Positions 46,761 through 59,232 of a stretch of 64,000 nucleotides of DNA are shown piece after piece. This stretch comes from Rhizophagus irregularis (taxonomy: Eukaryota > Glomeromycota > Glomeromycetes > Glomerales > Glomeraceae). Position numbers and translations under genes: made by a program. The notes below the pieces were generated by a model. The model searched no databases. It saw nothing but the letters and a program-made list of their open reading frames with translations, and was not told where the DNA came from. The stretch is taken from NCBI RefSeq assembly GCF_026210795.1, contig NC_089451.1:2588001-2652000 (forward strand), in the 5' to 3' direction. How positions within the stretch are numbered: position 1 is the first letter of the stretch; each line of letters begins with the position of its first letter.

Positions 46761-46958
46761 TAAATTTTATTTCTATAACTAGGAACAAGAAATTTAATGT
46801 CAGGAATAATTAATTAGAATGCATGAATAGAAATAATGTATCAATAGAAAAAATGTATTAATCGAAAGAATGTATCAATAGAAAGATAATAGTAATATGT
46901 TAATAATTGTTAATAATTAATTTGTATAGTTATTGCTTTGCTTTAATTAATTAATTTA

Positions 46959-47040
46959 TTTATTTTATGTGAAGTTAGGATAAACAATTAAACAGGATAT
47001 ATACCCTCGAAAGGGAGTTAAACCTACTTCTTGTTATCAT
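46959..47040 (+). repeat. Dispersed ~80-bp repeat, copy B
   Basis: TTATTTTATGTGAAGTTAGG and CCCTCGAAAGGGAGTTAAACC match the copy at 7830-7909 in the same orientation. Confidence 0.6.
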
Positions 47041-47566
47041 TGCTTTGCTTTAATAAAAATAACAATAAACTAATCACATGATAATAGTCTAAACACATGA
47101 CATTTGAGGACTAGCGATATATCGCCGTAGCGATAAAAAAAAATCCATAGTAATATATGTTATTTTTGAAATTGAATGTGTCCGGAATAAGGCTAGTGCT
47201 AACTGAAATTACAATAGCGTTGGCCAACTGTTGGCCGGCGTTAATAATATCATGTGATTCTATATGGTTCGAGTTAAAAAATTCTCTTGTCTCGAGAGTT
47301 TAACTCAACTTGAATACACAAATGCGTTTAGTAAACGGGTTAATGTTTTTATTTTGAGTGTCTCTTCTTTTAGTAGAATTTGTAAACAGTTCCGCAATCC
47401 ATTGATCTGCCGGATATATCTGTTACTGTAAACCCGATTGAAAATTTGTTGAACGGATAGTTTTATTCACTTAAAAATGATCATTTGATCGGATTTGTCG
47501 CCTTTTCAAATTAGTTGCGACCTATAAGTAACACCCTTAAAATAAGATCACCCTTAAAATAAGGTT

Positions 47567-47763
47567 TTCAAAAATTCGTGATTATCATCAGTTGAAACCA
47601 AAAAGACTGATTACTAGCGATTCTTCTAGTAGTTTCCTTGTTTAAAACATTAATGTTACACAAATTTTAACGTGAAGAATTGAGGGTTCACCAATATTTC
47701 CTCCAGGAATCAGTCTTTTTTTAAATAATGGTTCAATAAGATTGCTGATAATCACAAATTTTG
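47567..47763. mobile_element. ~197-bp inverted-repeat element
   Basis: AAAATTCGTGATTATCATCAG faces CTGATAATCACAAATTTT, and an inner AAAAAGACTGATT faces AATCAGTCTTTTT. This is MITE-like; no target duplication is clear. Confidence 0.65.
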
Positions 47764-48346
47764 GAAATCAATTGTGTTATTTAGATTTGAAGAAGGCGAT
47801 AAATATTCTCTTTTTAGCATTTTTGTTCTAACTTTTTTCAATCACTCATATTTTTCGTAGAACAAGTCTTTACCACAATTTTTCAACTATATCTAAATAG
47901 ATGAAAGTGCTGAAATTTCATGACGGTTTGGCATATCAGTCTCTCACCGTCAACATTTGAATACACCTCTTTTTGATTGGGATATAGTGGTCTATATAAG
48001 TGAGATCTTATCTTGTATGTATAAAGCCAAATGATTTTTCTTTTAAAATAAACTATTTTTTTTTTAAAAAAAAAATTTCTTTATTTCAGAACGATCCCTA
48101 TAAAAAAATTTTCAAAAAATTGATCACATGTCTTAGTTTCTCCAGAATAAAAACTAGAAAAATGATCATTTATCGGAGATTTTTCCAAAATTTTTTTTAT
48201 AGGGTAACATTTTTTGTAATACATAAAAATTTGTGTACGCAATTGCCGCAGTAAATTATCCTCCTCTTCCGCAGTTATAACATTTTTTTGTTGTTGTTGT
48301 TAAATGGTATTTGTTAACGATTTATTAGTATAAGATGCAGAACTTA

Positions 48347-48615
48347 GGCTGTTGCAACCTAATTGTTTGTTTAACGTCCAGGCCTTTTGAAAAAATTAAG
48401 GGGGGAGGGGGGCTTAAGTTAAACAAACTAAATAAATAAACATAGGAAAATTTGAAAATTTCAGAAGGGATTATTTATCATTATATGTTTATTAGCTTTT
48501 AAATTTTTTCAAAAATAGAGGGGGTATTTAATAATAAGTGTTTATTAGATCTCAAATTTTTAAAAAAATAGAGGGGGGTGGTGGACGTTAAACAAATAAT
48601 CAAGTTGGAACGGCC
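48347..48615. mobile_element. 269-bp PIF/Harbinger-like MITE
   Basis: GGCTGTTGCAACCTAATTG and CAAGTTGGAACGGCC end the element, and inverted similarity extends over ~33 bp (TTTGTTTAACGTCC). TTA lies on both sides (48344-48346 and 48616-48618). A TTA target site fits PIF/Harbinger. Confidence 0.7.
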
Positions 48616-48944
48616 TTACACAGACAAAATGCGTATAACCTACATTCATGCACATCTATAGATGTCATTCCTGTCATACCAAATTCCGCAGTTATAACAT
48701 TCAAGATTATGCCATTATCAGTTAAATAGGTGACGTAGATTATCAAAGTGGAGGTTACATGATTTATTACGTTACTCCATAACAGGAAATATTTTACATT
48801 AATACTCAAATTTGTTATAACGCAAAAAACAGATGGGCGTTGTACTAATCAAGATACGATGTGATTGGAAAATTCTTGTACTACCGTGTAACTGAAATTT
48901 TTTATATTGTATACTCCCTTCGCTTTGGGCAATTAAATTTTTGT

Positions 48945-49200
48945 TTTGTGGCGTGTATAAAAGCAACACAAACTAAAAAGTAAGCAAAATTTGTTAAGAC
49001 ATTGGGCGAATCTTATAGCAGATTATGAAGCGTCCATCATACTCATTTTCAAAATCGTGAACCAACGAAACGTATTTATTATTTTGGTCAATATAAAACA
49101 TTAGAAGATTGATATGTTAATAGAAAAGATGACCAAAAGAAAATCTACAAATGATTTTAATTGATGAAACTTCAATTTTGTAAATGAAAAATGATGATTA
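48945..49200 (+). pseudogene. Third remnant of the channel last exon
   Basis: GGCGTGTATAAAAGCAACAC, then sequence like LLRHWANLIADYEA and EPTKRIYYFGQYKTLED with stops, ending GATGAAACTTCAATTTTGT. It precedes the third kinase just as the remnant at 32859 precedes the second kinase. Confidence 0.7.
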
Positions 49201-50505
49201 AAATATATTGCAATTTGTAAAATAAGAATTGAAAACAAAAAATTTTAAAAAAATCATAAAATCAAATATATCGACAAGAAAATTATTTTACAGTATACAA
49301 AATATGAATTAATTTAAACTTATTTTGAAAAAATATGATTTAATATTTATTATACTAAACTTAATTATTTAAATTTAAAGTACTTAGCATTCTGGAAATT
49401 TTTTTAGGCGACGGGGTGTAATCTTGCATAAATTTGTTTTTATAATTTATAACGTAAGCTTACGTATGGTTACACCCGGTACAGGGTTACGTATCATGAT
49501 TATTCCCAATTCCACATTATCCGATAATTTAAAATTCATGAGAAAAATTTTTTCTGGCCTATGAAATACTTTTAATGAAATATCAGATATTGTTATGATG
49601 TTCCAAAAATCATCATATCTAGTAATAGAATATTTATTAAGTTGATTGGACCGACATAGTATGCTGTATATTAATACAGTTGTTATATTTAATATAGTTT
49701 TATTAGTATTAAATTCTACTTCTAAATTAAGGTTATCTCGCTAGTGTTACCTTTATTTGTAGTTGCTATACTCTATTTACGTCTGATTAGAATTTTCGTT
49801 TACATGCTAATTAAGTAATTTGATAGACTGTCATGCGCTCTACAAATGACGCATTTAAAAAATGAAATCTTACTTTAATATAACTTTAATAAGACAGGTC
49901 AATAATGGATAAATTTCGGTCCTTACGTGTTATAATAATATTATACGTCATAAATAAATATTCCGAAATTTTTAGGGGATAAAAAGTAATAACGGTTATT
50001 AAATACTTATTATCTTTCAACTTTCTCTTTTTTGATCTGAATACAGTAATAGCTGCATTTAATGTTTTAGTGTGCTACACTTTTTTTCTGATCATTATTT
50101 TTAGTAAAAAAAAAATAAATTTTTATAAAAATAACTATTAATATCATGACAAACACTTTTTAACTGTAAAATAATATTTCATTTAACAATGAATAGTGCT
50201 TAAACTATACATATGTGGTTAAATGAAAAATTTTTTTTTGCAGAAATTTGATTAATATGTGTGTTAAAATATATCAAATAATGTACCGTTCAGTCTTTTT
50301 TAACACGAAAGCATCTAAATTTGGAAGAAATTTCTTTGAACCATTGAATGATACAAACTTAAAATACAAATATGTTCAACAATTTCCCCTTATTTGTTAT
50401 AAATGATTATTTTGCAAGTGATCAACAAATGTTTATTTAGGGTGGACATGTCCGGTGACTGAATTACTAACCCTATTTGGTCAAGAAGCATAACAATTTT
50501 GCCCC
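49201..50505. other. Upstream region of the third kinase, partly duplicated from 34.2-34.9 kb
   Basis: Shared blocks include GGTGTAATCTTGCATAA (~49426 / ~34198), TTTTAGTGTGCTACACTT (~50079 / ~34497) and CAGTCTTTTTTAACACGA (~50291 / ~34760, where it reads TAGTCTTTTTTAACACGA), in the same order. No gene is visible. Confidence 0.6.
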
Positions 50506-50508
50506 GAG

Positions 50509-50522
50509 TATGTAGTGTAACT
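50509..50522 (+). promoter_or_regulatory. Conserved upstream block of the kinase paralogues (copy 3)
   Basis: GCCCCGAGTATGTAGTGTAA, then CT, lies 118 bp before the likely ATG at 50640. It is the same block as at 26553 and 59922. Confidence 0.5.
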
Positions 50523-50639
50523 AACTTAATAACTATTATTAAATAGTGTTAGTAAATGAGAAATAAATTAAATTTCTTCTCTCTTTATAAACCTAATAAA
50601 AACCAAAAAAAAAAAATATTAATAAAAATTCCAAGAAAA

Positions 50640-52255
50640 ATGTCAGATTATGAAAACGAATCACGGGATTGGTTAGAAAGATCGATTGCTGAAGAACATA
50701 TTATATATTATGAATTTTCAGACTTCAATAATTTAGAACCAATAGGAAAAGGTTTATTTGGAAGCGTCTTTCGTGCCAATTGGAAAAATAATGATACAAT
50801 TTTTGCTATAAAAAAGTTTAATGATAATAAAACGATAAAAGAGGTTGTGAACGAGGTATTAAAATCATAGTAATAATAAAATATAAATATGCTGATATAT
50901 GACTTTTTGGTAATTATTAACTAATATTTTTAATTTTTCTAAAGTTAAAATTACAAAAAAGGGTTGATTTTCATGAAAACATTATACGGTTCTATGGAAT
51001 CACAAAAGGAGAAACTGGTAAGTCTTACCGTCAGTGTATCATGCGTAAATGATTCTTTTTTAATAAGATAAATTTCTTATTCAGGTCAATCACGCGCAAC
51101 TAGAACGTACTCACTGATTTTAGAATATGCAGATAGTGGTACATTGTCAACTTACTTAAATGAGCATTTTAATAAGCTTGAATGGAATGATAAATATCGG
51201 TTAGCATTGCAACTAGCCAGTGCAGTAGCGTGTATACATGAATGCGATATCATTCATTGTGATTTGGTAATAATTTATAACTTTTGATTTATTGATTTTT
51301 GTATAAAATAATTTATTAATATTAACATAATTATTACTATAGCATGCGGAAAATATATTAATACATCAGAAAAAGATAAAATTGGCAGATTTTGGCTTGT
51401 CAAACAAAATTACTTCGTCTAGTGATCCATCAAAAATATTCGGTGCAATACCTTATATGGATCCAAAAGCTTTAAACGAAGGTCAAAATTACAAATTGAA
51501 TAAAAAATCTGATGTATATAGCGTTGGGATTTTGATGTGGCAAATTTCAAGTGGATATTTACCATTTTCTAATCATGATGAACGTTTAGAAATTATTGAT
51601 GGCACTCCCGTTAAATATAGTAATTTATATATAGGTAAGGTAATAAATTGAAGCTATTTGTTTTTATAGAAGTTATATTTATAATTCACAATAATTTATA
51701 TTATTAGAATGTTGGAGATATGAACCACATGAACGTCCAAATATGCAAGATGTTGTTTTAGGACTTAAAACAATAATTTCTTCTGAATATAATATAATTA
51801 TTGATACTACTACTAATAAAAAGGAATATAATTTATTAGTAAAATATGGAACAATTTCTGAATCAAACAAAGGAACCATAGAATTAAATAACGAATTAAT
51901 AATATCAAATGATAGAAGATTAAATATTGAAAATATCTATATTGATAATAAAATAAATTCAAAAAATCGGATGATAACGGATTCTAGTAATAATTCAACA
52001 AGAAGATCAGTATTGGTAGATTATTTTGGTCCGATATTTAATAAATTAATTCCACCTATAAAATTAATAATGATTCCAATTAAAAAGCGTTATCGAGATT
52101 ATGATTTTAATCAAGTTCAACGACTAATTGATCGAAAAGTATTACAATTAAATCAATTAAATCAAGAAATAGACAATTTCATTATAAAAAAAATTATTAA
52201 TATTATAATATCATTTGTTTCTTGGGTTATTTTTATTATTTCAATAGATGAGTAG
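50640..52255 (+). CDS. TKL-like kinase without Sel1 repeats
   Basis: Five exons: 50640-50855, 50945-51017, 51085-51266, 51343-51634 and 51708-52255, giving 436 residues. ATG at 50640 ([13 protein letters not shown]) is preferred because it matches the paralogues; an upstream in-frame ATG at 50556 would add 28 basic residues. Glycine loop reads GKGLFGSV (Leu where the others have Ser). Lysine in AIKKF, catalytic loop HCDLHAENIL, DFG in LADFGLS, and end motif [11 protein letters not shown]. The hydrophobic C-terminus ends VIFIISIDE. All introns have canonical donors, unlike the paralogue at 35120. Just past the stop, GATGATAATTACTCAATAG matches Sel1-repeat codons of the fourth kinase, so the tail was lost by truncation. 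Likely an active signalling kinase of the non-RD type. Confidence 0.85.
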
Positions 52256-52718
52256 GCAAAGATTGAGAGATGATAATTACTCAATAGATCCTAAGATCCA
52301 TCACGTATTAGGTTATATTCATGGGTCCTATATAAATTCGCATGTGCTGTGACACGTGATTCTATGTAGCCTAGTTAAAGTTGGAAATCACATTATGTAC
52401 AATATGTATAAACTAAACATCGACGAATTTTATAATATACTAGTCTTTAACTTCCTCCGCCTGACGGACAGTTAGGGCGCCTTAGAGCATTTAACCTTTT
52501 TTTCAACTCTTTTAAAGCGGCATTTATTGCATATTTTAGATTAGTTATAATTTCTACTTTTTTTTTAAATTAGCTAAAAAAAAAGCATTTGACGATATTT
52601 CTGATTCATCATAATTAGAAAAAGTGATAGTTTAATTTTTATATTTAAATAGTAAATACAGTAGTAAGCAAAATTTTTCACGTGACTTTGAAATTAAATT
52701 TTTTTTTCTTTTTTTTTA

Positions 52719-55700
52719 GAGAAAACTTAACCTAGACCGGGGGTTCAAGTCAATTATTCTGGACCATGGGGGTTCAGGTTTATTATCCTAGACCTATAAC
52801 TTAATTTGGAAAGAAGATTTATTTCCATATACAGTATTTACAGTTATTATTGGTTATTTATATAATAAAAAAAAATTACGCGTAAAAGTTTACACGAAGT
52901 CTTCCGCAGTATTTTCGGAATAAAGTTTTTCCTAAAAGTTTTTCCATATATCGTAGTAAAATATAATAGAGCCACAGTATGACTAAAGACTTGACCTCCC
53001 CCCAAACTTATCAACCTCAAGTTGGCGATAATTTCAAAAATCATGATGAGTTTGTTAATAAAATTAAAAGTTATGCACGTAATCTTGGTTTTGTTATTAG
53101 ACTTGGAAAGGTTGAATATGTAAATACTACCAAAAATAAAAATACTAAAGAACAAGAGAATATAACAAAAAAACTTCGAAAAAGAACATTATTATGCTCT
53201 AGAGCTGGTTGTTCTGAGCCAAAGGAATATATTTTAGATAATGAAAACTCAAATATCAAAGAACGAAATCGAAAATCTCAACGTTGTAACTGTTCTTTTT
53301 ATATTCGTGCTTCTTTGGATAGTTCCAATGGTTTATGGTATATTATTAACATGAACCTTACTCATAATCATCAAATGGTTGATGAATACCATCGATTTTT
53401 CATGTCTAATGAACGGAATATTCCTGATGATGTTAAGCAACGAATTGCATTATTACGTCGTGCTGGTGTAGATGTTCCAACTATACGTGCAATTTTAAAA
53501 GAGGAGTTTGGTGATTGTGTTACATGGGTATACAATGATATTTATAACTTTATCTATCAATTGGAAGGTTCTGGTTCAGAAAAGAAGGAATTTGACGCTG
53601 AAGAGTTTATAAAAGTATTAGAGCAATTTAAATATGATAATGACGAATTTTTTTATTATATAGATATTAATAATAATACACAAAGATTAGAGCGTGTAAT
53701 TTGGATGTTCCCTGAACAACGTATTAATTATAGTAGATTTAATGATATAGTGGTATTTGACAATACGTATAAGACAAATCGCTTTCAAATGCCATTTGGT
53801 ATTTTTACGGGAGTAAATAACTATGGGCATAGTATATGTTTTGCCGGCGCGCTGATGATTGATGAAACAGAAGATAATTTTATTTGGGTATTTACCAAAT
53901 TCCTTGAAATGGTTAATCAGCATGCACCGTTAGTTATTCTTACTGATGATGATCGTGCAATGGCTAATGCTTACTCAAAAGTTTTGCGACCATTAGGTAC
54001 AAAGCATCGCTTATGTCAATGGCATTTAATGAAAAATGTTATGAAAAATTTATCTGCGAAACTTGGTAATAAATGGACATCATTTATAAATGACCTTTAT
54101 AAATGCTTTGGAGAAATGGATATTTCAAAATTTCTCTCTCAATGGGATGTGATTAAAACATCTTATCCACTTGCATCAACTTATTTATCACGAATGGAAA
54201 AAACAAAAGAAAAGTGGGCAGCTTGCTTTAATTGTAATGTATTTATGGCTGATATGACTACCACGCAACGTGGAGAGTCTATGAATAATATGATGAAAGG
54301 TTACTTAGATGCAAGCACATCTTTATTGACATTTATTACTGCATTTCAATCAGCATTAGACGCGCAAATAGAAAAAACTGAATTTTATGTATATCAACAA
54401 GATAATTTTAACGTTTTATACAAAACTATAAGTCCATTTGAACGTCAAGCTGCGTCAATATTAACTACCTATTCACTTAAAAAAACTCAAGAACAACTGA
54501 TGCAATCTTTTACATATAGCTGTGAAAATATTTCAAGGTATTATATATTTATTATACAATTATTGTAATTAATTATATTTTATAGTAATAAATTTATTTA
54601 CATTTATACAGTCAAGAAAATAATGCTGAATTAATTTTTCAAGTTCAAAGATTTGAAAAAGAAACAAATGGAAGAATTGTAAAATACAATTCTAATTCTA
54701 ATTGTTTTACATGTTCTTGTGGATATACTCAATTTTCAGGTTTTATATGCCGACATATTTTTCGTACTGCAGTACAATTAAATTTAAAAGAGCTTCCAAC
54801 TAGCCTTTTTTATGAACGATGGAAAAAAAATCCAAGTGAAGAAAATCTTATTAATGCTTATATCAATTTTTCAACTTCACCAACTTCACAACAATTATCT
54901 AACAATCAATCTAATGATGATCAAGATCAAAATCATCAATATATGCTTACACGATTATTACAAAAGATACAACGATTTGTAACGCAAAATCCTATAATAT
55001 CTAAAACTTTATATATTTCTTTCAATGAAATATTTACTTCTGAAGTTGAAAATCTGAATAAAGCACAATTCAAAGTACAATCCAACACTTTGAATATTAT
55101 ACCAACAGTAAAAAATCCCTTAGTAGTTCGTGGAAAAGGTCGTCCATCTAATAAGAGAATTAAAAGTGCAGGAGAATTAACTGATAAATCTAATAATAAA
55201 AAAAAGAAAAAAACTGATGAAAATACTAATAATAATATGTCAGAAAACATTGGTTTTGATAATTGTGAACCAATTTACATAACACAGAATATACAACCAT
55301 TACATGAAATTCAAAATCTTACAACACTTTCACAACATTGTACTTTACCTTCTCCTCAAGTTCCACATTTTGACGAACCTGATTTTCTTTCTAATAAATT
55401 AAATTTAGGTAAGTGTATTTTTAAATGTTCATGCATCTGATCCTTTATATTAATGGTTAGTATATCATTAATTTTAAAAATCATTAAATTAAGAAAACGA
55501 TCAAGACAAAAATATTGAATGTCCTTATTGTGATGAAACTTTACCAAATCCATTACCATCAAAAGTTTCAGAGTATTTAAATGATATCTCAACGGGAAAA
55601 AGTAAGTATTACAATGTTTTAAATAAAATTCCCTTTAATAAAATGATTAACTTAATTTTCTGATTTATATAACAGAATCAGCTTGTACTATAGTTGAACA

Positions 55701-56984
55701 ATATGAGTTTTGTCTAGTTCATAAAGGTGAAGGAACAATCATTCCCTGTGGGATTGAAAAAGGATATCCATTGTATATAGATTTTGCAAAGTTACCTAAT
55801 CGAATTACAGAATTGAAGTCAGATTTGCTAAAAATTATAAAAGGTCAACGTTATAGTGAATTTCGTGTAGATGCAGTTAAAAGAATTCAAGAAATAGGTA
55901 AATCAAAAGTGGATCATCCATTATATCAAATCAATTATTTTGAATCTTTTCAAGTAAGTCTAAAATTGGCATTTTTTCGTTTAATATTATTAATTTAATT
56001 TTAATAAATTTTATTCACAATTTTTAGCCTGGATATTACGGGCCTAAAGGTTTAGAAGTTATCTCAAAGACTTTGATCGAAATGTTTGTTCAACCTAGAA
56101 TATTGACCGAAAACCTTTGTGCTCCACAATCCTCATCACAGTATTTAGTCCAAGTTTTGGTACCTGAAACTGCGATTAGGCTTATTGCAGAGGATCTTGG
56201 AGGTATTCCTTTAAATATGGCAAAAAATGTTATGAACGATAGTGTTGAATTTGGATTTTATGTTCATAAAGATAGTAATACGTAATTTTACTTATTCAAT
56301 GTATTGTAATTATGTTTAATCAATGCATTATATTTTACCAAAATATATTTTCTTTATTACACTATTTTCAAATACACCAAGTAAATAATTAATATAAAAA
56401 ATAAAAAATACTCAAGAAAAATTAAACCACTTTTTGAAACCAACTCACAGCCCAAGAGGAGAGAATAAGATAATTAAAAGTGTTATATCCCAAAAATTTA
56501 TAACAGCACCAAGAAATTTAACGTATGTAAATAAATAGTATAATCTACAAATTCCATTAAAATTTATTTAAAATACCTCTTGAATCTTAAAAGAAAAATG
56601 TTCTATTAAGCAGTATTCGTCTTCTTTTATTGTAAATATAAAGGTTCAAACAAATGTGCTTGTTAGTCATCGCTCTCAAAAGAAAAAAACTAAAAAAAAT
56701 TTAATAGAGTTCTGAAGACTAAAAGAAATACCGTATCACTTTAAATTGGCATATTTATGTTATAGCATCCTAAGTATAAATATAATAATATTTTATTTCG
56801 CTAGCCAATTTTTTGGTAGTCGGTAAGAAAAGTGTACGATAAAAAAATGTTTATTTAAAAAAATAAGGTACAATTTTGGTAATTAATTTTTTACTAAAAA
56901 AAGAAGGAGGTCTAGCTTGCTTTGTCTGAACCCCGGGGGTCTAGGATAATGATCCTGAACCGGGGGTCTAGGTTAAGGACGCTC
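52719..56984. mobile_element. 4.27-kb MULE with long inverted repeats and a 9-bp target duplication
   Basis: The left end GAGAAAACTTAACCTAGACC and the right end GGTCTAGGTTAAGGACGCTC are inverted. Similarity extends ~80 bp inward (CTGGACCATGGGGGTTCAGG against CCTGAACCGGGGGTCTAGG). TTTTTTTTA flanks both ends (52710-52718 and 56985-56993), the 9-bp length typical of Mutator-like elements, though low in complexity. The paralogous locus at ~37750 lacks the insert. Confidence 0.85.
52979..56285 (+). CDS. MULE/FAR1 transposase with SWIM finger and C-terminal RTC4-like domain
   Basis: Five exons in phase: 52979-54537, 54612-55408, 55494-55601, 55676-55953 and 56028-56285, giving 999 residues with no disablement. 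Residues ~20-140 are a FAR1-like DNA-binding region (CSRAGC, CNCSFYIRA, HNH). The MULE catalytic core follows: D in IVVFDNTYKTNRF (~260), D in VILTDDDRAMA (~325), the HRLCQWHLMKN motif, and an E in TTTQRGESMNN. A SWIM zinc finger follows (CFTCSCGY ... GFICRHIF, ~557-575), then a basic linker (VRGKGRPSNKRIK). The C-terminus has a CPYC pair and the RTC4-like fold signature (FCLVHKGE, GIEKGYPL, FQPGYYGPKGLEVI, LIAEDLGGIPLNMAKNVM). RTC4 is named from a yeast telomere-capping gene; its role here is unknown. Confidence 0.85.
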
Positions 56985-56993
56985 TTTTTTTTA

Positions 56994-57520
56994 TTACAAT
57001 GACTTTTTCACAATTCGCTTATAATGTCTTAACTAAATCATTTATTACTTTATTTGAACCAATATCCCACATTGCCATAACAAATGGGAGAGACCGGTTA
57101 AAACTAATTTGACCATAAATTTTACTGAATGCATTCTCGCGCAAAAAGTTTAGGATCACCCGGTAAATTGTAGAAAAAATGGCTTTTTCTAATTAATCAA
57201 TATTTTAATAAGCCGTAAAAAATTATGTATACTTTAATAAAGAATAATTTTTTTATTATTACAAAACATTTATTAGCATTTAATGTTTCGCATAGTCCCG
57301 TGACATTGTTTTATATCACGTGATTCTTCGAGAGAAAAAAAAAATCGTTAAAAAATAAAATATAAAACTCTTTTTAAATAAAATTCTTATTATGTACAAC
57401 ATAACAAAAAGAAATTCCCAGCTTGTAACTTCATAAAATTTAAAACTACAATATTGATAAAGTTTTTTAATAAAAATGCTTAATTTTTGGTGAAAATTAT
57501 AAGTAATAATAAAACATTCC
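56994..57520. other. Duplicated 3' flank and spacer
   Basis: The first ~110 bp (to AACAAATGGGAGAGACCGG) continue the segmental duplication interrupted by the MULE. CAAAAAGTTTAGGATCACCC at ~57140 resembles a Tc1-type inverted-repeat end and may mark the boundary of the Tc1 relic (inference). Confidence 0.45.
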
Positions 57521-58485
57521 TCAGTACCTGGTGGGATAACCACAAGCTTTTATTACTGCTTCTATTCTACGATTCATGCTCTCTACAAGCTTTTGGTAAA
57601 CCTCATGTGAAATTTCAGACCAACATTCTTGAAGAAGTGCCTCCACTTCTCCTAAATTTTTGGTTTGTTTGGTTTTTCCCGTATACGCCGTTCAAAGTTC
57701 ATCCCAAAAGTGCTCAATAGGATTGAGATCTGGGCTTTGTCCTGGCCATTATAATAAATTTATTCCCATTTCTTTTAGAAAATTTCTTGTTCTCGCGCTT
57801 GTATGAATGGGTGCATTATCTTGTTTGAATAGATAATCACCATTTAGCTCTATAAAAAAATGGATCACGTATTTCTTTGTGCTATCAACTCGACCATCAA
57901 TTCTTACTAAAGGTCCTAATAAACCATGAAAACCACCCACATACCCCCTCCATGCTTCATTGTCGGAACAAGGCAATTAACGTTATATTTTTCCTCCCGG
58001 AGGCAAAACCGAAATTTTTACATCATTTTGAAACATAGTAAATCGAGATTTGTCACTCCATACTATTTTTTTTACAATCATCTATGGTCGATAAACGTCT
58101 TCCACGAGCCCAATTTAAACGTATTCGTATTTTTCGATTATTTTCACTAATACTAGGATTTCTAAGGGCTGTACAACTGTTATAGCCCATTTCATATAAT
58201 TTTTGCTGCATAGTACACCTACATGCATTATTACCAGTAGATTCATTGAAATTTTCTCTTATTTTTTCCACAGGTTTACGCCAGTTTTTGGTAACAATGG
58301 CCTTAAGGTGTCGTTTATCCCGTTCAGTCAACTTTTTTGGGCGTTCACTTGCTTCGGGAAGCAACGGTAATAGCACCTTTTTCGCGATATTTTGTTATTA
58401 TATTATGTATAGTAGTTTTACTATAGCCTGTTTTTTCTGAAATGGTTCGTTCATAAAACCAATAAATTTTCCACGCTCAAAAATC
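57521..58485 (-). pseudogene. Tc1-like transposase (broken)
   Basis: Reading from ~58470: a helix-turn-helix region (RTISEKTGYSKTTIHNIIT, then TERDKRHLKAIV), then WSDKSRFTMFQNDVKI with the first Asp, KQDNAPIHTSARTRNFLKE with the second, and WPGQSPDLNPIEHFW with the third acidic residue. The Tc1 motif order and C-terminus are kept. Frameshifts (near 58380 and 58060) and stops (near 57980, 57745 and 57690) break it into pieces. Stop codon is at 57521-57523. Confidence 0.8.
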
Positions 58486-58539
58486 CATTAGTTCTCTTTT
58501 TTAACATCTTGCGTTTAAAATGAAGCTAAAACATTACTA

Positions 58540-58688
58540 CCGTAAAGTCGCAACCTTTTTTTGTTATAGGTGCTTATATTTGGGTAAATTTATATATTTG
58601 GTATATTGTAGTATTGGCCAAAATTATCATAGTGCTTACTTTCGGGTAATATAAAAATCCGGGGGTGCTTATATTCGGGACTTTACGG
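58540..58688. mobile_element. 149-bp MITE
   Basis: CCGTAAAGTCGCAACC and GGGACTTTACGG are flanked by TA on both sides (58538-58539, 58689-58690). A GGTGCTTATATTTGGG-type motif occurs near each end. It may be a solo end region of the adjacent Tc1 family. Confidence 0.65.
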
Positions 58689-58751
58689 TAATACCTAAAC
58701 AATAATGATTATGTATTTGTGTGATTTAAATGAAATGTTTATGCAGATCTT

Positions 58752-59232
58752 GATAGTGGTTTTCGCAACTGTCTATAATCACCTCATATATAATCACATC
58801 ATGTCTATTATCACCGAATTTTAATGTCACGACAAATACCCTTTTATAATCACTATCATATGCTAATCACTAATCACTATCATTTGCTAATCACTGTCAC
58901 CGGTATAAAAGAAAAATTTAGGTCCAACTTATTATAAAATAAACTATCTATAATCACATATCACATGACAATTATTTTATAATAAGTTAAAATTGGGCCA
59001 AATACATAGTGCCAGCCAGGATTATAATTTTAAAATCTAATTAGTAAAATAAAATTTTCGGATTTTTTTTTGAAAATATCATCTAAAAAAAAGCTGCATA
59101 CAATCATAACAAATCATAATATAATCTTATTACATACTGTGATTAGATATGAAGTTCACTATATAATCACACCTATCTATTATAACCTATTATCACTTTT
59201 ACCGAAAGTGGTGATTATTGACAAGTCTGACT
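58752..59232. mobile_element. ~480-bp pogo-like inverted-repeat element
   Basis: AGTGGTTTTCGCAACTGTCT, then ATAATCACCTC, on the left matches the complement of GTGGTGATTATTGACAAGTC, then TGACTG, on the right. Multiple TAATCACTATCAT motifs repeat inside (58850-58905). The tips are imperfect. Confidence 0.55.

Larger units (their letters stand above)
46783..48340. other. 1.5-kb intergenic region
   Basis: No gene is supported. It includes the second copy of the dispersed ~80-bp repeat, an inverted-repeat element at 47567-47763, and a T/A palindrome at ~48055-48080. Confidence 0.5.

Noticed and set aside
47990-48254. 84-codon plus-strand frame (Phe/Lys/Ile-rich)
   Set aside because: Pure AT-rich composition with a T/A palindrome in the middle; no homology recognised.
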